Source: Marinobacter salinus (GTDB taxonomy: Bacteria > Pseudomonadota > Gammaproteobacteria > Pseudomonadales > Oleiphilaceae). Taken from it: a stretch of DNA of 64,000 nt. Positions 24,969-34,291 of the stretch are shown here, piece after piece; the stretch's first letter is position 1, and each line of letters opens with the position of its first letter. The notes under the pieces were generated by a model. That model ran no database searches. It was not told the DNA's origin and saw nothing but the letters and a program-made list of their open reading frames with translations. The stretch lies in NCBI RefSeq assembly GCF_001854125.1, contig NZ_CP017715.1:558001-622000 (forward strand), written 5' to 3'. The position numbers and the translations under genes were made by a program.

Positions 24969-25976
24969 TCACGGCAGCTCTTCCCGCCAGTATTTTACGC
25001 GAACCTGTTCTTTAACCGCATCGAGTATCTCGATAATGAGATTGATGAGAGCTTCGTTCTGGGCTTCATCTGCCTCTACTTCCCCGGGCGTGGGCAGGAA
25101 CACGTTGACAATGTCTTCAATAAAGGCGTGATTGGAAGCCGACGCCAGATCCTCAAGGATCTGGTGTATGACGTGTGCAACGATGTCACCGACTGCTTCT
25201 TCAAGAGTCTCCTGAATGGTAGGCCCCACCACCGGCAGATATTTAAGGCGGGATAGTTCAAGGTTCTGTTTGAGCGCGTTGTCGACGCGGTCTTCCAGGT
25301 AGCTTCGCAAGGCCCCCCGGTTGGGTACATAGCCTTCCTGCGCCGCTTCTGCGACGCGCATGGAGATCCAGTCAGACAGCATGGCCCGGCGAGGGTAGAG
25401 AATGTCCTGCTGGATCTTGTCAAACAGTGGTGACCCACGCTTCACTTCCTGTTGCACCCCGCTGAGCACCTTCAGCACGATCCGGTCGGACAGCTCTTCC
25501 ATAAACGCTTCGTAGTAGAAATTGACGAAGCGGTAAGTTTTGGTGTTGGTGACATCAATGATTTTGTACTGGTGCAGGCGATAGACGATGGATATAACCC
25601 GCAACACTCGCAGGAAACGCAGACTGCCAACAGGAATACAGCCGACCAGGTCGTACCAGTGAATAAATGGATAGAAATACCAGCGGTCATAGATACTGGC
25701 TTTTACGGAGTATCCCCAACGCAGAAAGAACTCTCCGAGGAAAATGCTGACGAAGATCATGTCGTAGAAAATGAACCGCTCGTGTATCGGGTGATACAGA
25801 GCCTGCAGCGCAGGGGTGTGGTCTTTAAGGAGTTCCTGTATGGCCACAAAATTGTAGATGGAGTCCCAGATGATGAAGGCCAGGTTGATGATCAGCAGGC
25901 CCAGCATCAGGAAATCAATGATGAACCAGATCAGCTGATGGCTGGACTTCAGGTTTTCGCGGTTAATGTGGAGCAT
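24969..25976 (-). CDS. Voltage-sensor-like membrane protein without a pore domain
   Basis: This protein of 335 residues has four N-terminal membrane segments that read like S1-S4 of voltage-gated channels: S1 about 17-40, S2 about 68-86 with Glu82, S3 about 101-115 with Asp109 in the HWYDLVGCIP motif, and S4 about 118-135 with Arg120, Arg123 and Arg126 spaced by three (LRFLRVLRV) and Arg133. No S5, pore loop or S6 follows; the remaining 200 residues are soluble, helical and acidic at the end. The resemblance to the ion-transport family is clear, the absence of a pore is direct, and the function is unknown. Confidence 0.78.
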   Translation of the reverse strand: MLHINRENLKSSHQLIWFIIDFLMLGLLIINLAFIIWDSIYNFVAIQELLKDHTPALQALYHPIHERFIFYDMIFVSIFLGEFFLRWGYSVKASIYDRWYFYPFIHWYDLVGCIPVGSLRFLRVLRVISIVYRLHQYKIIDVTNTKTYRFVNFYYEAFMEELSDRIVLKVLSGVQQEVKRGSPLFDKIQQDILYPRRAMLSDWISMRVAEAAQEGYVPNRGALRSYLEDRVDNALKQNLELSRLKYLPVVGPTIQETLEEAVGDIVAHVIHQILEDLASASNHAFIEDIVNVFLPTPGEVEADEAQNEALINLIIEILDAVKEQVRVKYWREELP

Positions 25977-26137
25977 TCAGGGTTTCCGGTTACCTGTCAG
26001 AGCTGTATAAGTAGCTGGCAGGTTAGCGTATTTGAGCGCCTGCGACGACTTGTCGTGGATTAACTTGACCACCCACAGCTAAACTCTCACGCTTGAACTG
26101 AGGGTTCTGTCTCAATTCCTGATGCTGAAATAGCCGG

Positions 26138-27892
26138 ATGCTATCTATAAACCACGTTGTTACATCAGGCCGAGTCCGGCTGCTGGCACTGTTTTTCGCA
26201 TGGTGTCCACTGGTGAGCGTTGCCCAGCAGGTGGAGGTTCGCGTTGAGGGTGAGTATCCGGACCTGCAGACCAATGCGGAGGCTTTTGTCGGCGAGGTTG
26301 AAGGTCGAAGTGCCTTCAGCCTGCGGCGATACGCACCAACGGCCGTTGGTCAGGCTGAAAAAGCCTTGCGGGCACTGGGGTATTACAGCCCGGTGATCAA
26401 CTGGCGGGTGGAGGAAGGCGATGCCGATGATCTTGCGCGCCTGATCCTGGTTATTACGCCGGGCGAGCCGGTTCGGGTGGTATCACGAACAGTTGAGATT
26501 CATGGCGCTGCTGCGTCAGACCCGAGTTTCGTCGATGATCTGCCAGCGCATCCGGCAGAGGGAAATATTCTGAATCACGGTGAGTACTCGACCCTCCGGG
26601 ATACGATCCAGACTCGTGCGCGCCGCCGCGGCTATTTTGATGGGACGTTCATCACCCGAACGCTGGAGGTAGACCCGGAAGCCAGGACCGCAGAGGTAAG
26701 ACTGGTGTTTGAGAGCGGTGATCGTTACCGTCTTGGCGAGGTAACGTTCGAGGAAGGGCACTACTTCGAAACCGGGCTCCTCAGGGACTTTGTCACCTTT
26801 GAGCCGGGCACACCCTATCATACTGACGAAATTGCCAAACTAAACCGCGACTTATCCAATAGCGGTTATTTCTCGGTAGTGGACATTGACGCCAGGCCCT
26901 CCAGCGCCGTTGATGGCGTTATTCCCGTGCAAGTCGCGGTAAGCCGTAGGGATCGTCGTTCTGTTTCGGCGGGTGTCGGTTTTTCAACAGATGTGGGGCC
27001 ACGATTGAGGGGCACGTGGCGGGAGCACTGGATAAACCCGATGGGCCACAAGCGGGGTGCGGAAACGGAACTGTCTATCCCCAGGCAAAACCTGACGACC
27101 TGGTATGAATTGCCGCTGGATCCGCCCATGACGGACTTGATACGGCTGACTGCAGGCTACCAGAGAGAAGACATTGAGAATGTGGAGTCTGAGCGCTTCA
27201 CGCTAGGCCAACAGTGGCAGCATCAGCTTGACACAGGCTGGTTGCAGGTACTTTCCCTCCGTCTGGAGAACGAGAGCTACAATATTGGCAATGTCGAAGA
27301 AGGGACCAGTACCCTGCTATTACCCGGGGCCGGCTACTCCAAGCTGCACGTCGACCACGCGCTGGATCCGTCACAAGGCTATCGCCTGCAGTTTGATGTT
27401 ACCGGTTCCCATCGGGCCGCGCTGTCCGACGTGGACATCCTGCACGTCAATGCCCTGGCCAAGGGTTTGTTTACTGTTTTCGGAAGACACCGCTTTCTGG
27501 GGCGGGTGCAGTTCGGAGGCGTTGCCACCAACGATTTTGAGGATGTGCCCCCCTCCCTGCGTTTCTTTGCCGGCGGTGACCAAAGCGTTCGGGGTTACGG
27601 ATACGAAACCCTGTCCCCGGACAATGATGACGGTGTGCCAGTCGGCGGGCGGTACTTGCTCGTCGGAAGCGGTGAGTACCAGTATCAGTTTGCCGACAAA
27701 TGGCGGGTGGCGTTATTTGTGGATCATGGTAACGCGGTTAATGATCTTTTCGACCCTTTGGCAACCGGAGCCGGTATCGGGCTTCGGTGGATCAGCCCGG
27801 TTGGATCGCTACGCCTCGATATCGCCAAGGGAGTGAACCCCGAGTTTGGTGGCGAGTGGCGAATTCACTTTTCCATGGGGCCCGAATTGTGA
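26138..27892 (+). CDS. tamA: Translocation and assembly module outer-membrane subunit TamA
   Basis: This Omp85-family outer-membrane protein has 584 residues and works with TamB in outer-membrane protein insertion and lipid transport. A signal peptide (about 1-31, ending near VSVAQQ) is followed by three POTRA domains (about 32-270; LRRYAPTAVGQAEKALRALGYYSP is the first) and a C-terminal beta barrel (about 280-584) with the Omp85 motif region VRGYGYETLSP. It ends in SMGPEL, and its stop codon overlaps the tamB GTG start. The order tamA-tamB is the standard one. Confidence 0.95.
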   Translation: MLSINHVVTSGRVRLLALFFAWCPLVSVAQQVEVRVEGEYPDLQTNAEAFVGEVEGRSAFSLRRYAPTAVGQAEKALRALGYYSPVINWRVEEGDADDLARLILVITPGEPVRVVSRTVEIHGAAASDPSFVDDLPAHPAEGNILNHGEYSTLRDTIQTRARRRGYFDGTFITRTLEVDPEARTAEVRLVFESGDRYRLGEVTFEEGHYFETGLLRDFVTFEPGTPYHTDEIAKLNRDLSNSGYFSVVDIDARPSSAVDGVIPVQVAVSRRDRRSVSAGVGFSTDVGPRLRGTWREHWINPMGHKRGAETELSIPRQNLTTWYELPLDPPMTDLIRLTAGYQREDIENVESERFTLGQQWQHQLDTGWLQVLSLRLENESYNIGNVEEGTSTLLLPGAGYSKLHVDHALDPSQGYRLQFDVTGSHRAALSDVDILHVNALAKGLFTVFGRHRFLGRVQFGGVATNDFEDVPPSLRFFAGGDQSVRGYGYETLSPDNDDGVPVGGRYLLVGSGEYQYQFADKWRVALFVDHGNAVNDLFDPLATGAGIGLRWISPVGSLRLDIAKGVNPEFGGEWRIHFSMGPEL

Positions 27893-30800
27893 CCGATCAG
27901 CGCCAGAATCACACTCAGGATAAAGCACCGGAACGCAGGTCCCGGCGGTTCTGGCTGCTGCTGGTGCTTGCTGTTCTCGTTTTTTTGCCAGTCATATTGA
28001 TTGCCGTTGTATTGCTTGCCCTTCGTTCCGAAACCGGCACGGCCTGGGTTATTGACCAGGTTCCCGGGCTGAACGTGACTGGCGGTCAAGGCTCACTCTT
28101 TGGTCGCTGGCAGGCGGAGACGGCGGCGTGGCGTGGGTATGGCGTTGATGTTGAGGTGCATTCACCACAGATCGACTGGTCCCCCTCATGCCTGTTCAAC
28201 AAACAGCTCTGCCTCGATACTCTTCAGGCCACACGCCTGGTCGTGAATGTCCAGCCATCCTCAGGCGATCAGAAGAATGGCCAAGGTCTCACGTTGCCGG
28301 CCATAGATTTGCCGCTGGGTGTGCGTATCCGCGATGTGTCTTTGGGTCCTTTCGTGTTGAACGGCAGTCAGGTTTGGGACCGGCTGGAACTCGCGGCCGG
28401 TGGCTCAGGGGCAGACTGGACGCTTGAGCGGGGGCTTTATGAGCTTGATGCCTATAGGGTCACGGTCTCCGGGAGAGTGGAAACCCGCCGGGACTGGCCA
28501 TTGAACCTCAGCGTCCAGGCGTCCTTGCCGCCACCCTACGGTGATGCATGGTCGCTGGATGTGAAACTGTCGGGCAGTGTGCGTGATCTTAAGCTTTCCG
28601 GGCGCAGTGCCGGATATCTGGATGCCGGGCTGGCGGGCAGTGTTGCTCCGCTGGATCCGTCATGGCCAGCGAAGCTCAGAGTAAACTCTGAGCGTTTCCT
28701 GGCAATGGAAACACTGCCTGAGACCTTGGTTCTGCAAGACTGGTTCCTGGAAGCCAATGGCAGCCTCGAATCGGGTTTTGATACCCGCGCTCGCGCAACC
28801 CTGCCGGGTACAGAGGGGCCGGTGAGCTTGTCACTTCGCGGGCTTGTGAGTACGGAAGCGGCGCGGGATATTGAGCTTGAGCTGTCAACGCAAAAGCCGG
28901 GGCAGGCAGGTGTAGCCAGTGTCGCCGGCAAGGTGAGCTGGCTGGGCGGCCTGAAAGCGGATGCTGATGTCGCACTGAGGAAGTTTCCCTGGTTCTCGTT
29001 GCTGCCCGATGTCTCGGAACCGCCGGTTGAGCTGAACCGTCTGGATGGCACCGTGAGTTGGGATGACGGGCTGTATAATGGCCGTCTTCAGGCAGACGTT
29101 GAAGGGCCAAAGGGCGACGCCACATTGTCTTCGGTGGTCGACGGCGATCTGAGCGCGGCTACCCTGAAAGATTTGCGGGTGACCACGGGGGCGGGTTCGC
29201 TGACGGGTGATGCGTCACTGGAGTTCTCCGGGCCTCTGTCATGGCAGGCGGCTTTAGCTCTCGATAACTTCAATCCCGGCTATTGGCTGCCAATGCTGGA
29301 GGCCAGTCTGAGCGGTGACGTAGAGACGCAGGGCGCCTTGCGCGCGGGGGACATACCGGACATGAAGGCCCGGTGGGAACTTGCCGGCCAGTGGCAGTCC
29401 AAGCCAGCCAGCGCCAGTGGGGCTCTGGACACGGCATCCGGAGCCTGGGAATTGTCAGGGCTTGCCATAGAGGTTGGGCAGAATGTCCTCAAAGGTAGCG
29501 GCACCTGGGGAGAAATGATTGAGGGAAACCTCATGCTGGCGTTGCCGGCTCCGGATGAGTTGCTGACAGGCTTGGGCGGCCAAGTGAATGTAACGCTCAA
29601 TGTTTCCGGTACACGCGATGAACCTCAGGGAGATCTTGCCCTCAGTGCGCAGGAACTTGCCTGGCAGGACACGGTAACGATTGGCAATCTGAATCTGAAC
29701 GCGGTTTTGCAGCAAGGCTTCAGGCTCGAAAGTAACATTGAGGCTACTGGCATAGAGGCCGCTGGTCAGCGCCTGGAAACCGTTGTTGTGGATACGACCG
29801 GAACCCGGGCTGATCACCGGCTTACGCTGACGGCGAACCACTCGGATGCGGACCTGAAGCTCGTGCTTGACGGTGGTTTTGGCGAATCATGGACAGCCTG
29901 GGAAGGCGCCCTGACCAGTGGCCTGGTCGAAATACCGGGGCAGGAGCAGAGCTGGCAGCTTCAGGCGCCCGCACGACTGGTTTACGGGGCTGACGGAGAG
30001 CTGACCTTTGGTTCCCATTGCTGGGGCTGGCAGGAAAGTTCGCTTTGTGCCGGAGATCAGGTTCTGTTGCCAACCCCCAGGCTTGCGTATCGCCTCAATA
30101 ATTTTCCGGCAGCAGCCCTTGATCCGCTGATGCCGGAGGCATTGCGCTGGCGGGCTCAGCTAAACGGAAGTATTGACATTGCCATGGCTGCTGACGGTCC
30201 CAAAGGACAGATCCGGATGGACGCGGGCAAGGGCGAGTTCCGGGTTCTTCTGGATGACGAGTGGGAGTCCTTGCACTACGAAACCTTCACCACCGCACTG
30301 AATTTGCAGCCAGAAAACGCTGAGCTGGGCCTTCGCTTTTCAGGGCCGGAGCTGGGGGACCTGTCAGTGGATATGACCGTGGATCCGGCTTCTCCGGAGA
30401 GAGCGGTCAAAGGTCAATTCGATCTTCAGGGTCTGGATATTGCCTTGCTTGGCATTTTTACCGGCATTGAGCAGGTGTCCGGCAAGGTTAATGGCCAGGG
30501 GAGGCTCTCGGGGCCTCTGATGAAGCCGGCTGTCAGTGGTGAGCTAACGTTGGTCAACGGTCGCGTGGTTGATCAACGGATTCCTGTGCCACTGGATGAA
30601 GTGATGCTCAGCCTGAAGCTTAACGGTTATTCTGCCGATATCAGTGGCAGGGTCAGGAGTAATGCCCGAAGTGAAACGACGGTGGATGGCACAGTAGACT
30701 GGACGGGCGCGCCGGAAGGTGAGTTAACGATCAGAGGTAAGCGGGTACCTTTCAGTCTGGAGCCTTATGCGCGTCTCGAAGTGGAACCTGATATAACTCT

Positions 30801-31635
30801 CGCCTTCGGGCAGGGTGATCTGAGTGTTACGGGGCAGGTTGCCGTGCCCCGGGGCAGTATCGAAATCAAGGGTCTGCCAGATCAGGCCGTATCAGTTTCT
30901 GAAGATGAGGTCATCGTCGGTGTCGAGAAGGAAGAGCCGGCGATTCGGTCGCTGACGATGGATGTGACCGTGGTTGTAGGCGAAGATCAGGTCACTTTTT
31001 CTGCGTTTGGCGTGCAGGGCGATCTGGAAGGCACACTGAGGATCGGCAACGACATGGACACCCGAGGCACGCTCCAGCTGGTCAATGGCCAGTACGATGC
31101 CTATGGGCAGGAGCTGGAGCTGCGTCGGGCGCGAATTCTGTTCGTGGGCAATTTGACTCAGCCCTATCTGGACATTGAGGCCATCCGGACCGTTGGTTCG
31201 GTGGTGGCTGGTATCCGTCTGAGTGGACCGGTGCAATCTCCGACCACAGAAGTCTTTGCGAATCCGGACATGTCCCAGACGGATGCACTGTCCTATGTGA
31301 TTCTGGGGCGGCCTGCGCAGAGTCGGGGAGAAGAGGGGCAGATGGGGCGGGCGGCCCTGTCGTTGGGTCTGACACAGGCCAATAAGGTGACCGGCCAGAT
31401 CGGTGAGGAGTTCGGGATTCGTAATCTGACTCTTGAAGCGGAGGGATCTGGCGAGCAAACGTCGGTTGTTGCCAGTGGCTATCTGACGGACGAGCTGAGC
31501 GTGCGTTATGGGGTAGGTATTTTTGAGCCGATTACGACTGTGGCTTTGCGTTATGATCTGGGACGGTATTTTTATCTGGAAGCGGCCAGTGGCCTGGCCG
31601 CTTCGCTGGATATCTTTTATACCCGGGATTTCTGA
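27889..31635 (+). CDS. tamB: Translocation and assembly module inner-membrane subunit TamB
   Basis: TamB has 1248 residues and spans the periplasm. It has an N-terminal membrane anchor (about 20-45, FWLLLVLAVLVFLPVILIAV), a long beta-helical body of repeated short strands of the AsmA-like type, and the conserved C-terminal DUF490 domain ending in YDLGRYFYLEAASGL and DIFYTRDF. The start is a GTG at 27889 that overlaps the tamA stop by four bases (GTGA). An upstream frame to 27787 would overlap tamA by over 100 bases and has no support. Translational coupling with tamA is likely. Confidence 0.95.
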   Translation: MTDQRQNHTQDKAPERRSRRFWLLLVLAVLVFLPVILIAVVLLALRSETGTAWVIDQVPGLNVTGGQGSLFGRWQAETAAWRGYGVDVEVHSPQIDWSPSCLFNKQLCLDTLQATRLVVNVQPSSGDQKNGQGLTLPAIDLPLGVRIRDVSLGPFVLNGSQVWDRLELAAGGSGADWTLERGLYELDAYRVTVSGRVETRRDWPLNLSVQASLPPPYGDAWSLDVKLSGSVRDLKLSGRSAGYLDAGLAGSVAPLDPSWPAKLRVNSERFLAMETLPETLVLQDWFLEANGSLESGFDTRARATLPGTEGPVSLSLRGLVSTEAARDIELELSTQKPGQAGVASVAGKVSWLGGLKADADVALRKFPWFSLLPDVSEPPVELNRLDGTVSWDDGLYNGRLQADVEGPKGDATLSSVVDGDLSAATLKDLRVTTGAGSLTGDASLEFSGPLSWQAALALDNFNPGYWLPMLEASLSGDVETQGALRAGDIPDMKARWELAGQWQSKPASASGALDTASGAWELSGLAIEVGQNVLKGSGTWGEMIEGNLMLALPAPDELLTGLGGQVNVTLNVSGTRDEPQGDLALSAQELAWQDTVTIGNLNLNAVLQQGFRLESNIEATGIEAAGQRLETVVVDTTGTRADHRLTLTANHSDADLKLVLDGGFGESWTAWEGALTSGLVEIPGQEQSWQLQAPARLVYGADGELTFGSHCWGWQESSLCAGDQVLLPTPRLAYRLNNFPAAALDPLMPEALRWRAQLNGSIDIAMAADGPKGQIRMDAGKGEFRVLLDDEWESLHYETFTTALNLQPENAELGLRFSGPELGDLSVDMTVDPASPERAVKGQFDLQGLDIALLGIFTGIEQVSGKVNGQGRLSGPLMKPAVSGELTLVNGRVVDQRIPVPLDEVMLSLKLNGYSADISGRVRSNARSETTVDGTVDWTGAPEGELTIRGKRVPFSLEPYARLEVEPDITLAFGQGDLSVTGQVAVPRGSIEIKGLPDQAVSVSEDEVIVGVEKEEPAIRSLTMDVTVVVGEDQVTFSAFGVQGDLEGTLRIGNDMDTRGTLQLVNGQYDAYGQELELRRARILFVGNLTQPYLDIEAIRTVGSVVAGIRLSGPVQSPTTEVFANPDMSQTDALSYVILGRPAQSRGEEGQMGRAALSLGLTQANKVTGQIGEEFGIRNLTLEAEGSGEQTSVVASGYLTDELSVRYGVGIFEPITTVALRYDLGRYFYLEAASGLAASLDIFYTRDF

Positions 31636-31637
31636 CG

Positions 31638-32324
31638 TCAGTCGAGCTCGAAAGTCGCATTGACCGTCGCCTGAATCTGCCGTTCGCCAATGCTTGAAAC
31701 GGTATCGTCTGCGCCTTTTGCTTCCGCCCTCATCATTGGTGCAGGCCGGAAGCCGCCATTCACGTTGATGCTAATCACCTCGCCGCAGGTTTGCTCAAGC
31801 TGGCTGGCAACAAACTCACACTTTGCTTTCGCGTCAGCGATCGCTTTCGCCAGTGCTTCCCGTTCAAGGCGGGGCTCGTCAGAGTGAAAAAACTGATTGG
31901 GGCCAAGATGATAATCCAGGCCCAGGGTCTGTGCTTCTTCAAGTAACGGATTCAACAGGGACAGATCGGTGATCCGGAAGCTGACTGTCTGTGATGCCAC
32001 AGCCCGCTTTCGGGGTTCCTCGCCACGCTCATGTCCAGGAAGCACGCGGCTGTATAGATTGACGTTGGCATCCGTGTAGTCTTTCAGTTCGCCCTGGTAA
32101 TTCTCAATGGCGTCGCGCCACTGACTCATCAACGATGTTACCTCTTCAGTTGCCGACTGGGGCAGATCATGCTCCGCATTGGCGGTGAACTGCAGGCGGG
32201 CACTGTCCGGCGTGAAGCTGACACTGCCCTGTCCGCTCAGGCTGACTTCTCCGGAGAGCGCGACCCCGGGCATCAACAGGGCGCAAGCTAAAAACAGTCT
32301 GGTCGCGCGATTCCTTCCCTTCAT
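31638..32324 (-). CDS. SIMPL (DUF541) domain periplasmic protein
   Basis: This secreted protein of 228 residues has a signal peptide ending near MPGVALSG and then a SIMPL/DUF541 domain (VSLSGQGSVSFTPDSARLQF, with the helical EREALAKAIADAKAKCEFVASQL block). E. coli YggE is the known relative, linked to oxidative stress tolerance. The start at 32324 has AGGGAGGA upstream. It is convergent with tamB, only 2 bases away, and lies 44 bases after the amidohydrolase gene on the same strand. Confidence 0.88.
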   Translation of the reverse strand: MKGRNRATRLFLACALLMPGVALSGEVSLSGQGSVSFTPDSARLQFTANAEHDLPQSATEEVTSLMSQWRDAIENYQGELKDYTDANVNLYSRVLPGHERGEEPRKRAVASQTVSFRITDLSLLNPLLEEAQTLGLDYHLGPNQFFHSDEPRLEREALAKAIADAKAKCEFVASQLEQTCGEVISINVNGGFRPAPMMRAEAKGADDTVSSIGERQIQATVNATFELD

Positions 32325-32368
32325 AAATAGTGTCCTCCCTAATAGCTGGTGTTGGTATCAGTTATCGC

Positions 32369-33088
32369 TTAAGCCGGTTCAAGACGGGACAGTTTGAATG
32401 CCATCGCCGCCTGAACGAACTCTCTGAAGATTCTCCGGTGCCCTCCATGATATAGCAGGTATTCCGGGTGCCACTGAACACCCAACAGCCATTGCCCATG
32501 AGTGTTCTCGATGCCCTGCACGAACAGGTCGTTGTCCACCGCAACAACCCTGAGATCGCGCCCGAGGCGTTTTATCGCCTGGCTGTGAATCCGGTTGGCG
32601 CCGATTGAGGGTGACTGCATCAGCTGGCCAAGTCTGCTGGTGGTTACCAGCCTGACTGTTTGCATGGGCAAGAGCAGCGGTCGGTGGCGGGTATTCACTC
32701 TCAGTGGTGTAACGTTCTGGCACAATGACCCTCCGTGGAATATGTTAATCAGCTGTGCCCCACGGCAGATGCCAAGCACTGGTATGCCAATTTGCTCAGC
32801 CTGCTCAAGAAGCCGGTAGTCCGTGGCATCCCTTTGTCGGTCATAGCGGGCGGTAACCTGAGGTTGTTGTCCGTAACGTTCAGGGTGCACGTGAGTTCCC
32901 CCGGACAGTACAAGGCCGTCCAGCAGCGACACGTCGGTCCGGGAACCGGGCCGGATGTAATGGGTGCGAGCACCATGCAGCCGCAGCCCGAGGCTGATTA
33001 ACCGATGCGCCGTGCCTTTTCTTACCGGTCCGCTGATGCCGATCGTCAGCCCGGGCAACTCCTCCCGGGGGCGGTTCTGGTCAGACAT
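32369..33088 (-). CDS. Class I glutamine amidotransferase-like peptidase C26 (gamma-glutamyl amide hydrolase type)
   Basis: This protein of 239 residues belongs to the PuuD-like peptidase C26 family, which cleaves gamma-glutamyl amide bonds. The nucleophile is Cys108 in GICRGAQLINI, and the His-Glu pair is in LGVQWHPEYLLYHGG. The substrate loop LSGGTHVHPERYG is also typical. Its gene overlaps the putative amidoligase gene by 8 bases, so the two are very likely made together. It may remove a gamma-glutamyl group from the amidoligase product or supply nitrogen; the actual substrate is unknown. Confidence 0.9.
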   Translation of the reverse strand: MSDQNRPREELPGLTIGISGPVRKGTAHRLISLGLRLHGARTHYIRPGSRTDVSLLDGLVLSGGTHVHPERYGQQPQVTARYDRQRDATDYRLLEQAEQIGIPVLGICRGAQLINIFHGGSLCQNVTPLRVNTRHRPLLLPMQTVRLVTTSRLGQLMQSPSIGANRIHSQAIKRLGRDLRVVAVDNDLFVQGIENTHGQWLLGVQWHPEYLLYHGGHRRIFREFVQAAMAFKLSRLEPA

Positions 33089-34082
33089 ACCCTTTACTAT
33101 GCAGCCATTGGCTGACGGTTTCCTGCCAGCTGTGTGTCAGGTTGTGAATACTGAGTTTACGCCGTTCCCGGTATAGGGCGCGAAGCTCTTCCAGCTCGGG
33201 GGCGTTGGAGGCTATTTGTTCGAGCACCACCCAGTCGTTCCAGACACTGGAAAAGCGCCAGGATGCGTTATCAATATCGCAGTCCGGCAAACGGTAATGC
33301 AGGGTAGGGCGGCTCTTGATCCGGGGGTCTTGAACGTAGTCGCCTAGCAATGACGCATTGAGGTAGGCAAACAGCGGCAGAAGATCAAGAGCCCGGTTGC
33401 GGGTGGGATTGAACTCCAGATAATCCCGCATCAGCTGCGTTTGGTCCGGTGCATAGTCGTCCTCCATCAGCCGGTCTGTATATCGCGTGTGCCACGGCTC
33501 GATATAAGTAGTGAACTTGCGGCTGATGTCCAACTGATGGCGTGCCTTAAGCCACTCATAAAGCGCGGCAAAGGCTTGAAGGTAACGAACCACTGTTGAT
33601 GGCGCCAAGTCTGGCAGTTCGGGATTAAGCTGGAGCCCGAAGGCATAGTAGATGGCCTCACGACTACCCAGCGCACCCCCCAACCGCAGCTCTTCCACCA
33701 GCCGTTCCATTTCATGGACCTGGGAGAATGCTAATGGTGGGCTGATGATCTCCAATGGAACGATGCGCTCGGCCGCCGCATCAATAACTTCCATCGCCTG
33801 CCCCCCAATATCCCGGATCGAATCCGGCAGGCGATCATCGGCCAGGTCGAGTTCCTTGATCGGATCTGAATCGAGCTCAATGGTAAAGGTGCCAAAGGCG
33901 GTGTCTATCTCAGTGACGTAACGGGAAACCAGTCTTGGCTTTGCGCCAAAAAAACCGGAGACTCGACTCACCAGGGCGTCATAACTCATCCCGGATAACT
34001 CAATCTCCACACCGACACGGCGATCCTGGCCCTGTTGGGTTTTCAGAACATCCGGCATTTTGCAGCTGCTGGCTTGCGTCAT
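33081..34082 (-). CDS. Putative amidoligase (glutamine-synthetase-like fold)
   Basis: This protein of 333 residues resembles the COG-type amidoligase family related to glutamine synthetase. Features are RRVGVEIELSGM near the N-terminus (metal-binding Glu pair), TIELDSDPIKEL, PLEIISPPLAF and IEPWHTRYTD. It probably joins a carboxylate to an amine with ATP. The start at 34082 has GGGAG just upstream; an ATG at 34121 has none. It overlaps the C26 amidohydrolase gene by 8 bases. Such amidoligase/glutaminase pairs have been predicted to make unusual amino-acid or peptide derivatives; the product here is unknown. Confidence 0.8.
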   Translation of the reverse strand: MTQASSCKMPDVLKTQQGQDRRVGVEIELSGMSYDALVSRVSGFFGAKPRLVSRYVTEIDTAFGTFTIELDSDPIKELDLADDRLPDSIRDIGGQAMEVIDAAAERIVPLEIISPPLAFSQVHEMERLVEELRLGGALGSREAIYYAFGLQLNPELPDLAPSTVVRYLQAFAALYEWLKARHQLDISRKFTTYIEPWHTRYTDRLMEDDYAPDQTQLMRDYLEFNPTRNRALDLLPLFAYLNASLLGDYVQDPRIKSRPTLHYRLPDCDIDNASWRFSSVWNDWVVLEQIASNAPELEELRALYRERRKLSIHNLTHSWQETVSQWLHSKGYV

Positions 34083-34178
34083 GGAACTCCCTGAAACATC
34101 GAGTAAAAGTGTTTTCACCATAACACATTCGTTTTGAGCGCCATTGTTACTGAGTCTTCAGAAAGAACGAGCATCGGC

Positions 34179-34207
34179 TTTACACTGGATAAAACACTGT
34201 ATATAGT
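34179..34207 (+). promoter_or_regulatory. lexA promoter
   Basis: TTTACA and TATAGT are separated by 17 bases, 85 bases upstream of the lexA start. The -10 overlaps a half-match to a LexA site (CTGTATATAGTAAATT at 34197), which could be a second weak operator. Confidence 0.6.
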
Positions 34208-34214
34208 AAATTCA

Positions 34215-34230
34215 CTGTATAAAAAAACAG
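34215..34230 (+). promoter_or_regulatory. LexA operator (SOS box)
   Basis: A perfect CTGT-N8-ACAG element with an AT-only core stands just downstream of the -10 element and 61 bases before lexA. This is the expected autoregulatory site. Confidence 0.9.
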
Positions 34231-34291
34231 GGGCCGGAACGCCAGTAAAATCTGTCCGAACGCCCGATTATCCAGGTAATGGAGTAGCTCG

